Positions 7,855-14,771 of a stretch of DNA of 27,213 bases are shown one piece after another; within the stretch, counting starts at the first letter, position 1; every line of letters begins with the position of its first letter. Position numbers and translations under genes: made by a program. Origin of the DNA: Thermohalobaculum sp039817245 (GTDB taxonomy: Bacteria; Pseudomonadota; Alphaproteobacteria; Rhodobacterales; Rhodobacteraceae); NCBI GenBank assembly GCA_039817245.1, contig JBCBWF010000024.1, positions 1 to 27,213 on the forward strand, read 5' to 3'. Under the pieces are notes generated by a model. That model was given only the letters and a program-made list of their open reading frames with translations. It had not been told where the DNA came from and ran no database searches.

Positions 7855-8966
7855 GATGCCATCTCCTCGAAGGCCGAAAGCGCCGAGCAGGCCCCGCAGC
7901 GCCCGCAGCCCGCCTTCTGGCTCTCCCGCGTCAGCCCCGCGCGCGACAGCATCGCGCCGAGCGGCGCGAGCAGCGCCGCCATGAAAGCGGCCGTGGGCGG
8001 GGTGTGGTCTTCCATTGGCGTGCCCGCGATGGGCACGAAGGGCACCACGAAGGGATAGACGCCGATCCCGACCAGCCGCTCGGCCATCTCCAGGATCGCC
8101 TCGGGCGGGTCGCCGATGCCGGCCAGGATATAGGTCGAGACCTGCCCGCGCCCGAAGACCGGCACCGCCGCCTCGAAGGCGTCGAGATACCGCTCCACCG
8201 GCACCTCCGCCTTGCCGGGCATCACCGCCGCGCGCACCGCCGGCGTCACCGCCTCCAGATGCATGCCGAGTGCGTCGATCCCCGCCGCGTGCATCCGCGC
8301 GAACCAGGTATCGTCGTCCGGCGGCTCGCACTGGCCCTGGATCGGCAGGTCCACCCGCGCCTTGATCGCGCGCGCCGCCGCGGTCAGCACGGCCGCACCC
8401 CGGTCGGTCCTGTTCGGCGTGCCGGTGGTCATCACCATATGCGTCACGCCGTCGAGCCGCACCGCCGCCTCCGCCACCTCGGCGAGCTGATCCGGCGTCT
8501 TCTCGGCAATCGTCCGCCCCGCCGCCAGCGACTGGCCGATCGCGCAGAACTTGCAGGTCTTCTTGCGGCTCTCGTAGCGGATGCAGGTCTGCAGCACCGT
8601 GGTCGCCAGCACGTCGCGCCCGTGAAGCACCGCGATCTGCGAATAGGGCACCCCCTCGGCGGTCTTCAGATGGTAGAAGGCCGGCTGCGTGGGAAACCGC
8701 ACCCGGCCCACCGCCACGCCGTCGCGCTCGATCAGGCTCTCGCCCGCCGCATCGGGCTTCAGCGCGGTGTAGGGGCTGTGAAAGGCGGTGTTGGTGTGCA
8801 CCGGCGCCATGATCGGCCGCCCGTCCACCAGGATCGCCTTGTGGTCCGACGGCCCCGCCCCGCCGCGCCGGCTCTGCGCCCCCGCGGTGGGATCAACCAG
8901 CCGCAGACCGTAGGACTGCAGCTCCGTTATCAGCTGCTCCGGCGGCATCATCGTCGCTGTCGTCAT
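7851..8966 (-). CDS. nitD: NitD: MSMEG_0568-family radical SAM protein
   Basis: A 371-residue radical SAM enzyme. The likely cluster-binding cysteines are Cys128, Cys138 and Cys141 in TCIRYESRKKTCKFCAIG, a C-X9-C-X2-C spacing instead of the usual C-X3-C-X2-C. The TIM-barrel core follows, with HMVMTTGTPN (176-185), PIQGQCEPP (208-216) and GMHLEAV (234-240). The C-terminus carries a second set, CGRCGAC (Cys354, Cys357, Cys360), that could hold an auxiliary Fe-S cluster or a metal. The ATG at 8966 is chosen because AGGAG (8975-8979) lies 8 nt upstream; two internal ATGs at 8951 and 8948 lack this. The gene therefore starts 74 bp inside nitC. The reaction is unknown; it is an obligate member of Nit1C clusters. 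Confidence 0.9.
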   Translation of the reverse strand: MTTATMMPPEQLITELQSYGLRLVDPTAGAQSRRGGAGPSDHKAILVDGRPIMAPVHTNTAFHSPYTALKPDAAGESLIERDGVAVGRVRFPTQPAFYHLKTAEGVPYSQIAVLHGRDVLATTVLQTCIRYESRKKTCKFCAIGQSLAAGRTIAEKTPDQLAEVAEAAVRLDGVTHMVMTTGTPNRTDRGAAVLTAAARAIKARVDLPIQGQCEPPDDDTWFARMHAAGIDALGMHLEAVTPAVRAAVMPGKAEVPVERYLDAFEAAVPVFGRGQVSTYILAGIGDPPEAILEMAERLVGIGVYPFVVPFVPIAGTPMEDHTPPTAAFMAALLAPLGAMLSRAGLTRESQKAGCGRCGACSALSAFEEMAS

Positions 8967-9915
8967 GGGGCATGCTCCTGAACGGGACGGCCGGCGCCGC
9001 CACGGGTTTGGGTCGGTTGTCGATCGTCAGGCTGAGAAGCTCCGGGCGCGCGTAATGCCCGGTGCTGTCCATCATCCGCTTGCGCTTCAGGCAGAGGGCA
9101 AGGTCCATCTCCGCATAGAGGATCCCCTCGCCGTCGCGCAGCGGCTCGGCCAGATGCACGCCCTCCGGGCTCACGATGCAGGTGCAGCAGCCGCCCGAAA
9201 GCGCCTTGCCCATCTGCCCGCCCGGATCGATCGCGCCCTTCTGCGCCTCGCTGAGCCAGCCGGTGGCATTGATCACGAAGCTCGCCGCCTCGAGCGCATG
9301 CTGCCGGCAGGCCACCTCCATCTGGTCGGCGAACACCTGGCCCACCATCGAGCCCGGGAACTGCGCGACGTGGATCTCCTCGCCCTGCGCCATCAGCGCA
9401 TAGCGCGCGAGCGGGTTGTAATGCTCCCAGCAGGCCAGCGCGCCGACGCGGCCGACGGCGGTGTCCACCACCTTCAGACCCGCGCCGTCGCCCTGCCCCC
9501 AGATCATGCGCTCGTGATAGGTTGGCGTGATCTTGCGCCGGTGCAGCACCAGCCGCCCGTCCGCGTCGAAGACGAGCTGGGCGTTGTAGAGCGTCCCGCC
9601 CGCGCGCTCGTTCACCCCCAGCACCACCACGATGCCGCCCGCGCGCGCCGCAGCCCCCACCGCATCGGTCACCGGCCCCGGCACCTCCACGGCCTGCTCG
9701 TAGAGCGCCAGATGCTTCTTGCCGATGCTCACCGGCGGCTCGATGAAGCTGAAATAGGGGTAGTAGGGCACGAAGGTCTCGGGAAAGACGACGATCCCCG
9801 CCCCCTCCGAGGCGGCGGCGCAGACCGTCTCGAGCACCCGCTCGAGCGTGCCGCCGGGCCGGTCCAGCACCGGCGCGATCTGGGCGCTCGCAGCCTTCAC
9901 GATCCGGGCGGCCAT
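8893..9915 (-). CDS. nitC: NitC: Nit1-type nitrilase (carbon-nitrogen hydrolase)
   Basis: A 340-residue nitrilase-superfamily enzyme hydrolysing C-N triple bonds. The catalytic triad is visible: Glu46 in VVFPETFVPYYPYFSF, Lys128 in HRRKITPTYHE, and Cys162 in ALACWEHYNPLARYA. The PYFSF and WEHYNPLARYAL contexts are typical of true nitrilases rather than amidases. The cluster version (Nit1) is required for cyanide assimilation in described Nit1C organisms. The last 25 or so residues form an acidic, Ala/Gly-rich tail (HDDSDDDAAGAADNG) encoded by the region overlapping nitD, and are probably not part of the conserved fold. It begins 3 bp after the nitB stop. Confidence 0.95.
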   Translation of the reverse strand: MAARIVKAASAQIAPVLDRPGGTLERVLETVCAAASEGAGIVVFPETFVPYYPYFSFIEPPVSIGKKHLALYEQAVEVPGPVTDAVGAAARAGGIVVVLGVNERAGGTLYNAQLVFDADGRLVLHRRKITPTYHERMIWGQGDGAGLKVVDTAVGRVGALACWEHYNPLARYALMAQGEEIHVAQFPGSMVGQVFADQMEVACRQHALEAASFVINATGWLSEAQKGAIDPGGQMGKALSGGCCTCIVSPEGVHLAEPLRDGEGILYAEMDLALCLKRKRMMDSTGHYARPELLSLTIDNRPKPVAAPAVPFRSMPHDDSDDDAAGAADNGAAVLRSAAG

Positions 9916-9918
9916 CGC

Positions 9919-10401
9919 TCACACCGTCCAGGTGTCGAGGATGAAGGCGCCGTCGCGTCGATGCAGCAGGATCAGGTCCAGGACATCGAGCGGGCTGATC
10001 GGCTGGATGCCCTCCTGCAGGCTCGGCTCGCCATGCCCGTAGAGCGCCTGCAGCGCGAACCGGCAGGCATAGACCTTGCCGCCCTCCTCCATGAAGTTCT
10101 TGAGCTGGTCGTTGAAGTTCTGATGCCCCGGAAAGGCCGCGTCGCCCAGCTTCGGGAAGCCGCGCATCACGCCCAGCGTCACGCCCGGGCCATAGAGCAG
10201 GATCGAGGTCTCGAAACCCTTGCGGATCAGCCGCTTGCCCTGCAGCAGGTTCACCAGCCCGATCGAGCCCTCGAAGGCCACCGTATGGAAGGTGATCAGC
10301 GCCTTCTCGCCGGCCTCCGCCTTCACGTCCTCGAAGACCTTGTCCTCGAAATCCACCAGGAAATCGCCGATCTCGTGCTTTGCTTTCTCGACCACTGGCA
10401 T
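9919..10401 (-). CDS. nitB: NitB: MSMEG_0572/Sll0783-family nitrogen-starvation protein, first gene of the Nit1C operon
   Basis: A 160-residue cytosolic protein containing LITFHTVAFEGSIGLVNLL and ETSILLYGPGVTLGVMRGFP, with a single cysteine in VYACRFALQAL. The pattern recalls a DsrE-like fold, but no function is assigned in the family. The start at MPVVEKAK (10401) is preferred, with AGGGAG upstream. A longer frame reaches 10488 but would run through the sigma-54 promoter and adds an atypical Arg/Pro-rich segment. It heads the seven-gene nit operon, in the order nitBCDEFGH described for Nit1C clusters. Sigma-54 elements 56-71 bp upstream indicate control by nitrogen limitation or an enhancer-binding protein. 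Confidence 0.9.
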   Translation of the reverse strand: MPVVEKAKHEIGDFLVDFEDKVFEDVKAEAGEKALITFHTVAFEGSIGLVNLLQGKRLIRKGFETSILLYGPGVTLGVMRGFPKLGDAAFPGHQNFNDQLKNFMEEGGKVYACRFALQALYGHGEPSLQEGIQPISPLDVLDLILLHRRDGAFILDTWTV

Positions 10402-10456
10402 TGTCGTCTCCCTGTCCTCTGTCGGGTCCCCGCCTCCTGCGGGTCGCACAGGTATT

Positions 10457-10472
10457 CGCAAGCGCCATGCCA
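10457..10472 (-). promoter_or_regulatory. Sigma-54 (RpoN) promoter of the nit operon
   Basis: The minus strand reads TGGCATGGCGCTTGCG, with GG (10471-10470) and GC (10459-10458) exactly 10 bp apart and only two deviations from TGGCACG-N4-TTGCW. It shares 12 of 16 bases with the tctB promoter at 4592-4607. Predicted transcription start is near 10446, giving a leader of about 45 nt before nitB. Possible enhancer or operator repeats lie 41-150 bp further upstream. Confidence 0.7.
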
Positions 10473-10512
10473 AAAATGTCGCAGGCAATCCGGTCTTTGC
10501 CCGGAAAGCATC

Positions 10513-10548
10513 CAGTCAATGACCCATTCAATTATCCACTCAATCAGC
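10513..10548. repeat. Three tandem 12-bp direct repeats upstream of nitB (possible activator or operator array)
   Basis: The units are CAGTCAATGACC, CATTCAATTATC and CACTCAATCAGC, which follow CA-N-TCAAT-N-A-N-C with exact 12-bp spacing. The array is 41-76 bp upstream of the -24 element of the nit promoter, a distance suited to an upstream activating sequence. The 12-bp period is slightly over one helical turn. The binding protein is unknown; the adjacent MocR or a sigma-54 enhancer-binding protein are candidates. Confidence 0.5.
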
Positions 10549-10560
10549 CTTTACAGGCGC

Positions 10561-10596
10561 ATCTGCCATATTTTCGCGCAAAACACTTAGGCAGAT
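10561..10596. promoter_or_regulatory. Inverted pair of GGCAGAT elements in the nitB-mocR intergenic region
   Basis: ATCTGCC (10561-10567) and GGCAGAT (10590-10596) form a perfect 7-bp inverted repeat with a 22-nt AT-rich spacer. The right arm is part of TTAGGCAGAT (10587-10596), which recurs exactly at 16335-16344 and as TTAGGCAGA on the minus strand at 22840-22848. This suggests a shared operator. Confidence 0.5.
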
Positions 10597-10602
10597 TGGC
10601 TA

Positions 10603-10624
10603 AAATCAGCGCAGAAGCTGATTT
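10603..10624. promoter_or_regulatory. 8-6-8 palindrome upstream of mocR
   Basis: Arms AAATCAGC (10603-10610) and GCTGATTT (10617-10624) are perfect inverted repeats around a 6-nt spacer, ending 68 bp before the mocR start. The centre-to-centre distance (14 bp) suits a dimeric regulator. AATCAGC also occurs once more at 10542-10548. A possible -35 (TTGACG, 10628-10633) follows, but no convincing -10 was found. The remaining part of this 291-bp gap holds nothing further I can support. Confidence 0.45.
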
Positions 10625-10692
10625 CTGTTGACGAGTATATCACCGGTGTTCTCCGCTGGCGATCTCATCCGCAGCCCAACGCCCGGAGAACG

Positions 10693-12078
10693 ATGCGGCG
10701 CAACGACTGGAAGCCCGAGGTCTCGCGCCGCGACGGCCCGGCCTATCTGGCCCTCGCCGACGCGATCGGGCGCGACATCGATCTCGGCCTGCTCGTGCCC
10801 GGCGACATGCTGCCCCCCCAGCGCAGCCTCGCCCAGGCGCTCGCGCTCGATGTCAGCACCGTCGCGCGCGCCTATACCGAGGCATCGCGCCGCGGCCTCC
10901 TGGAGGCGCGCGTCGGCGCCGGCACCTTCGTGCGCAGCGCAGGCGGAGAGGCGGATGCCCGCCGCGTCCGCCGCGACCTCTCCGACCGCAGCATGAACCA
11001 GCCGCCCGAACCGGACGATCCGGGCCTGCGCCAGCGCATGCGCGAGGTCTGGGACGGGATCGGGCCGGACATGACGGCCCTCCTGCGCTACCAGCCCCTC
11101 GGCGGCTCGGCCGAGGACAAGGCCGCCGCCCTGAGCTGGCTCTCCCGCCTCCATATCGAGGCGCAGGCGGACGACCTCCTCATCACCCCCGGCGCCCATG
11201 CCGCGCTCTTCGCCGTCCTCGGCGAGCTCGCCGCCCCGGGCGAATGCGTGCTCTGCGAGGCGATCACCTATCCCGGCATCCGCGCGATCTCTGAGGCGCT
11301 CGGCATCCGGCTCGAGGGCCTGCCCTGCGACGCCCACGGCATCGACCCCACCGCCTTCGCCAGCCGGGTGGCCAATGGCGATGTGCGCGCGCTCTATCTC
11401 AACCCCACGCTGCGCAACCCCACCACCGAGACCATGCCCACCCAGCGCCGCGCCGAGATCGTCGGCGTCGCGCGCCATCACGGCGTGCTGATCGTCGAGG
11501 ACGACGCCTATGGCGCGCTCCTGCCGAACGCGCCCCCCGCCGTCGCCATGCTCGCGCCGGAGATCACCTTCTATGTGGGCGGGCTCGCCAAATGCCTCGG
11601 CGCGGGCCTGCGCCTCGCCTATCTCATTGTGCCCCGCCCCCGCGCCTATACGGGCGTCGCCGCGCGGCTCAAGGCAGCCACCGTCATGGCCTGCCCCATA
11701 ACCACCTCGCTGGCGACGCGCTGGATCGAGACCGGCATCGCCGATGCGCTGCTGCGCGCCGTGCAGGCCGAGAGCCGGGTGCGCCAGCGCATGGTCGCCG
11801 CCAGCCTGCCCTCCGAGACCGTCACCGCCGATCCGGACGGGTTCCATGTCTGGGTGCACCCGCCCCGCCCCTGGTCGCGCGCGCGGATCGTGGACTGGAT
11901 GCGCGGCCAGAGCCTCGGCGCCGTCGCGGCCGATGCCTTCTGCGTCGGCATCGAAGCGCCGGAGGCCTTCCGTCTCTGCCTCGGCGGGGCCGCCACGCGC
12001 GCGGAGACGGGCCAGGCGCTCCAGTTCCTGGCCGACGCCTTCCACCACCCGCCGAACCTCTTGCAGGGCTCGCTCTGA
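10693..12078 (+). CDS. MocR-type (GntR/aminotransferase fusion) transcriptional regulator
   Basis: A 461-residue fusion of an N-terminal GntR winged helix (about residues 15-80; PPQRSLAQALALDVSTVARAY is the recognition region, GTFV the end) with a fold-type I aminotransferase domain (about 125-455). The PLP features are LNPTLRNPTTE (236-246), EDDAYG (269-274) and the Schiff-base Lys300 in GGLAKCLGAGLRL. Such proteins sense PLP or an amino compound and regulate nearby or divergent genes. It is transcribed away from nitB, so regulation of the nit operon and of itself is likely but inferred. It sits where a sigma-54-type activator (nitA) is found in some described Nit1C clusters. It converges with the P450 gene with only 6 bp between stops. 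Confidence 0.92.
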   Translation: MRRNDWKPEVSRRDGPAYLALADAIGRDIDLGLLVPGDMLPPQRSLAQALALDVSTVARAYTEASRRGLLEARVGAGTFVRSAGGEADARRVRRDLSDRSMNQPPEPDDPGLRQRMREVWDGIGPDMTALLRYQPLGGSAEDKAAALSWLSRLHIEAQADDLLITPGAHAALFAVLGELAAPGECVLCEAITYPGIRAISEALGIRLEGLPCDAHGIDPTAFASRVANGDVRALYLNPTLRNPTTETMPTQRRAEIVGVARHHGVLIVEDDAYGALLPNAPPAVAMLAPEITFYVGGLAKCLGAGLRLAYLIVPRPRAYTGVAARLKAATVMACPITTSLATRWIETGIADALLRAVQAESRVRQRMVAASLPSETVTADPDGFHVWVHPPRPWSRARIVDWMRGQSLGAVAADAFCVGIEAPEAFRLCLGGAATRAETGQALQFLADAFHHPPNLLQGSL

Positions 12079-12084
12079 GCTCCC

Positions 12085-13278
12085 TCAGGCGCGCGCCTGG
12101 AAGCGGATCGGCAACGATACGGGCCCGGTATTGCCGCTATCGGGCAGCCAGCTCGCCTCGCCCGCCGCCTCCGGCCGCGCCAGCCGCTGCGGCAGCACCG
12201 TCAGCGCCACGCTCATATCGCTGCGCGCGATCGCATGGCCGAGGCAGTGATGCACCCCGCCCCCGAAGCCGAAATGCCGCTTGCGCTCGGCGGTGATGTC
12301 GAAGCCCGGCGCGAAAACCTCCGCATCCGTGCCCGCCGCGCCGGACAACAGGTGCAGCGTCGTCCCCTTCGCGATGCTCAGCCCCTGATAGGTCAGGTCC
12401 TCCACCGCCTCGCGCGTCACCCAGGTGATCGTGGGGCGCACCCGCATCACCTCCTCCACCGCCGGAGCCGCCAGCTCCGGACGCGCCGCCAGCGCCTCCC
12501 ACTGGTCGGGATGCTCCAGGAACATGGCCATCCCCAGGCCGAGCTGGTTGCGCGTCGTGTCGATGCCGGCGAAGACCAGCATCAGGATCATGTCGCGCAG
12601 CTCCTCGTCCGTCAGCTGGTCCGGCTCGCCGGAGGCATGCACGAGGACCGACATGAAGTCGTCCCCCGGCATCTCCCGCCGCCGCGCCACCAGCTCGTCC
12701 GCATAGGCGAACATGCCCACCGTGGCCGCGTCGATCCGCTCGGCATGGCGCGCGAAATCCACCCCCAGCGCCAGCCCCATATCCGAGGAGAGCGTCAGCA
12801 CCCGCGGCGCCTCCTCCTGCGGCAGGCCCAGCATCAGGCAGAGGATCTGGCTGGCATAGGGATCCGCGAACTCCGCCATGAAATCGCAGGCGCCGCGATC
12901 CGCGAACCGGTCCACCAGCGCGCCCGCCATCGCCTCGAAGCGCGGGCGCATCTCCTCCAGGAGCCGCGGCGAGAAGGCCGGGTTCACAAGCCGCCGCAGC
13001 CGCGTGTGGTCCTTGCCCTCCTGCACCAGGATCGTGCGCGCCCACCAGTCGGCGAACACGCCCGTCACCCCGTTATGCGCCGGCCAGGCATGGCTGCCCT
13101 GCCGGAGCGCGCGGTTGATCAGGAGCTCCCCCATCTCCCGGTGCCGCAGCACCGCGATCCCGTAGGGCGTGCGCGCATACCACGACCGCGCCCGCGCCTC
13201 CGCAACCCGGGGGTCGCGGAGCGAGAAGCCGGGATCGTCCATGGGCAGAAACGGCGCATCGAGCTCGGCAGCGGTCAT
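12085..13278 (-). CDS. Cytochrome P450 (class I bacterial type)
   Basis: A 397-residue soluble P450. The I-helix oxygen motif is AGIDTT (237-242), the K-helix ExxR is Glu276-Arg279, and the heme loop is HFGFGGGVHHCLG with the thiolate Cys345. HxxR (His91-Arg94, DHTRLRRLVNPAFSP) contacts the heme propionate, as in CYP107- or CYP109-like enzymes. It needs ferredoxin and reductase, neither of which is in the window. It is the last gene of a three-gene unit after two glutamine-synthetase-like ligases (24 bp after the second). It may therefore oxidise an amine or its gamma-glutamyl derivative. This is an inference; substrate and CYP subfamily cannot be set from the sequence alone. Confidence 0.95.
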   Translation of the reverse strand: MTAAELDAPFLPMDDPGFSLRDPRVAEARARSWYARTPYGIAVLRHREMGELLINRALRQGSHAWPAHNGVTGVFADWWARTILVQEGKDHTRLRRLVNPAFSPRLLEEMRPRFEAMAGALVDRFADRGACDFMAEFADPYASQILCLMLGLPQEEAPRVLTLSSDMGLALGVDFARHAERIDAATVGMFAYADELVARRREMPGDDFMSVLVHASGEPDQLTDEELRDMILMLVFAGIDTTRNQLGLGMAMFLEHPDQWEALAARPELAAPAVEEVMRVRPTITWVTREAVEDLTYQGLSIAKGTTLHLLSGAAGTDAEVFAPGFDITAERKRHFGFGGGVHHCLGHAIARSDMSVALTVLPQRLARPEAAGEASWLPDSGNTGPVSLPIRFQARA

Positions 13279-13302
13279 CAGGGAGCCTCCCGAGGGTCCG
13301 GA

Positions 13303-14769
13303 TCAGGGCAGGCAGTCGAGATAGGTTTCGGTGTCGAAGTCCGAGACGGTGTGCAGGAACCGCTCCCACTCATCGGTCTTGTACTCATTGTAGAGGCGGT
13401 ACATCTCGCCCGGCATCGCGGATTTGACGACATCGTCCTCGCCCAGCGCCTTCAGCGCGTCGCCGAGCGTCATGGGCAGCTTCTGCACCAGCTTGCCCGC
13501 CTCCATCGCCACATAGATGTTGCGCTCCTCCGGCTCGCCGCAGGGGATTTTGTTGGTCAGCCCGTCGTCGCAGGCCTGCATCAGCCCCGCGGCCATCAGA
13601 TAGGGGTTCACCATCGAATCGACCGAGCGGAACTCGAACCGCCCCGGCGCCGAGATCCGGAGCCCCGTCGTGCGGTTCTGGAAGCCCCAGTCCTTGAAGA
13701 CCGGCGCCCAGAAGCCCGTGTCCCAGAGCCGGCGATAGGAGTTCACCGTCGAGCAGCCGATCGCCGTCAGCGCGTCCAGATGGCTCACGATGCCGCCGAT
13801 CGCGTGCTGACCCACCACCCCCGGCATCTGCGGGTCGTCCCCCTCCGGCATGAACCGGTTGGCGCCGCCGGAGCGGTGGTGGAACACCTCGCTCATGGCC
13901 ACGCCCTGCCCCTTGCCAAGCAGCTTGGGCGCATCCTCGCCGCCCTCCCAGAGCGAGATGTTGTGGTGGCAGCCCGAGGCCGAGACCCCCATGAAGGGCT
14001 TTGACATAAAGCAGGCGATCAGCCCGAACTCCCGCGCCACCTGAGCACAGATCTGGCGGTAGGTCGTCAGCCGATCCGCGGTGCGCAGGCAGTCGTCGAA
14101 GGTGAAGTTGAGCTCGAGCTGGCCCGGCGCGTCCTCATGGTCGCCCTGGATCATCTCCAGCCCCATCGCGTGGCTGTACTCGATCACGCGCAGGAACACC
14201 GGGCGCAGGCTCTCGAACTGGTCGATATGATAGCAATAGGGCTTGGAGAAGCCGCCATCCGGCTTTCCGTCCTCCCCCTTCTTCAGCCACATCATCTCCG
14301 GCTCGGTGCCCGTGCGCAGCTGCAGCCCGTGCTTGGCCTGGAAGGCCTCGTGCAGCCGGCGCAGGTTCCCGCGGCAGTCCGAGGTGAGGAACGCCCCCGG
14401 ATCCTCGCGCTCCTCGCGCCCGCGGAAGAGCGTGCAGAACAGCCGTGCCACGCGCTTGTCCCAGGGCAGCTGGCAGAAGGTCTCGGGCTCGGGGATCCCG
14501 ACCAGCTCCGCCGCCTCCGGGCCGTAGCCCATATAGTCGCCATGGCGGTTCACGAAGAGGTTCACCGTCGCGCCGTAGACGAGCTGGAAGCCCTTCCGCG
14601 CGATGCTCTCCCAGTGCGCCGACGGGATGCCCTTGCCGCAGATCCGGCCCGTCACCGACACGAATTGCAGGTAGAGATACTCGATCTCGTGCTCGTCGAT
14701 CAGACGGCGCACCTCGGCGATCTTCTCGGCACGCCCGGGGGCGTCAACAAAGGCTTTTATATCGGTCAC
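13303..14769 (-). CDS. Glutamine synthetase-like gamma-glutamyl ligase (second of the GS-GS-P450 operon)
   Basis: A 488-residue GS-family enzyme expected to form a gamma-glutamyl amide from glutamate, ATP and an amine. Active-site landmarks are intact: TEPE (155-158), GDHEDAPGQLELNF (209-222), GCHHNISL (266-273), NSYRRL (343-348), NRT with Arg366, and FEFRSVDS (378-385). There is an insertion (about 276-318) after HHNISL that most type III GS proteins lack. The start is the GTG at 14769, two bases after the stop of the upstream GS-like gene, with GGAGAG 9 nt ahead. No Met codon lies near the conserved N-terminus, and an upstream frame of 200 or more residues is a shadow of the neighbour. The amine substrate is unknown. 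The P450 next door argues for a xenobiotic or specialised amine rather than ammonia. Confidence 0.9.
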   Translation of the reverse strand: MTDIKAFVDAPGRAEKIAEVRRLIDEHEIEYLYLQFVSVTGRICGKGIPSAHWESIARKGFQLVYGATVNLFVNRHGDYMGYGPEAAELVGIPEPETFCQLPWDKRVARLFCTLFRGREEREDPGAFLTSDCRGNLRRLHEAFQAKHGLQLRTGTEPEMMWLKKGEDGKPDGGFSKPYCYHIDQFESLRPVFLRVIEYSHAMGLEMIQGDHEDAPGQLELNFTFDDCLRTADRLTTYRQICAQVAREFGLIACFMSKPFMGVSASGCHHNISLWEGGEDAPKLLGKGQGVAMSEVFHHRSGGANRFMPEGDDPQMPGVVGQHAIGGIVSHLDALTAIGCSTVNSYRRLWDTGFWAPVFKDWGFQNRTTGLRISAPGRFEFRSVDSMVNPYLMAAGLMQACDDGLTNKIPCGEPEERNIYVAMEAGKLVQKLPMTLGDALKALGEDDVVKSAMPGEMYRLYNEYKTDEWERFLHTVSDFDTETYLDCLP

Positions 14770-14771
14770 GG

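Noticed and set aside
9919..10488. Longer nitB starting at 10488
   Set aside because: It would place the sigma-54 promoter inside the coding region, and the added residues are low-complexity; the start at 10401 has a ribosome-binding site and matches the family length.
10628..10656. Sigma-70 promoter for mocR starting at TTGACG (10628)
   Set aside because: No acceptable -10 hexamer at 16-18 bp; kept only as a remark in the palindrome entry.
12086..12099. Perfect 14-bp palindrome CAGGCGCGCGCCTG at the P450/mocR junction as a terminator
   Set aside because: It is self-complementary without a proper loop, lies inside the last P450 codons, and has no T-run; GC-rich codons explain it.
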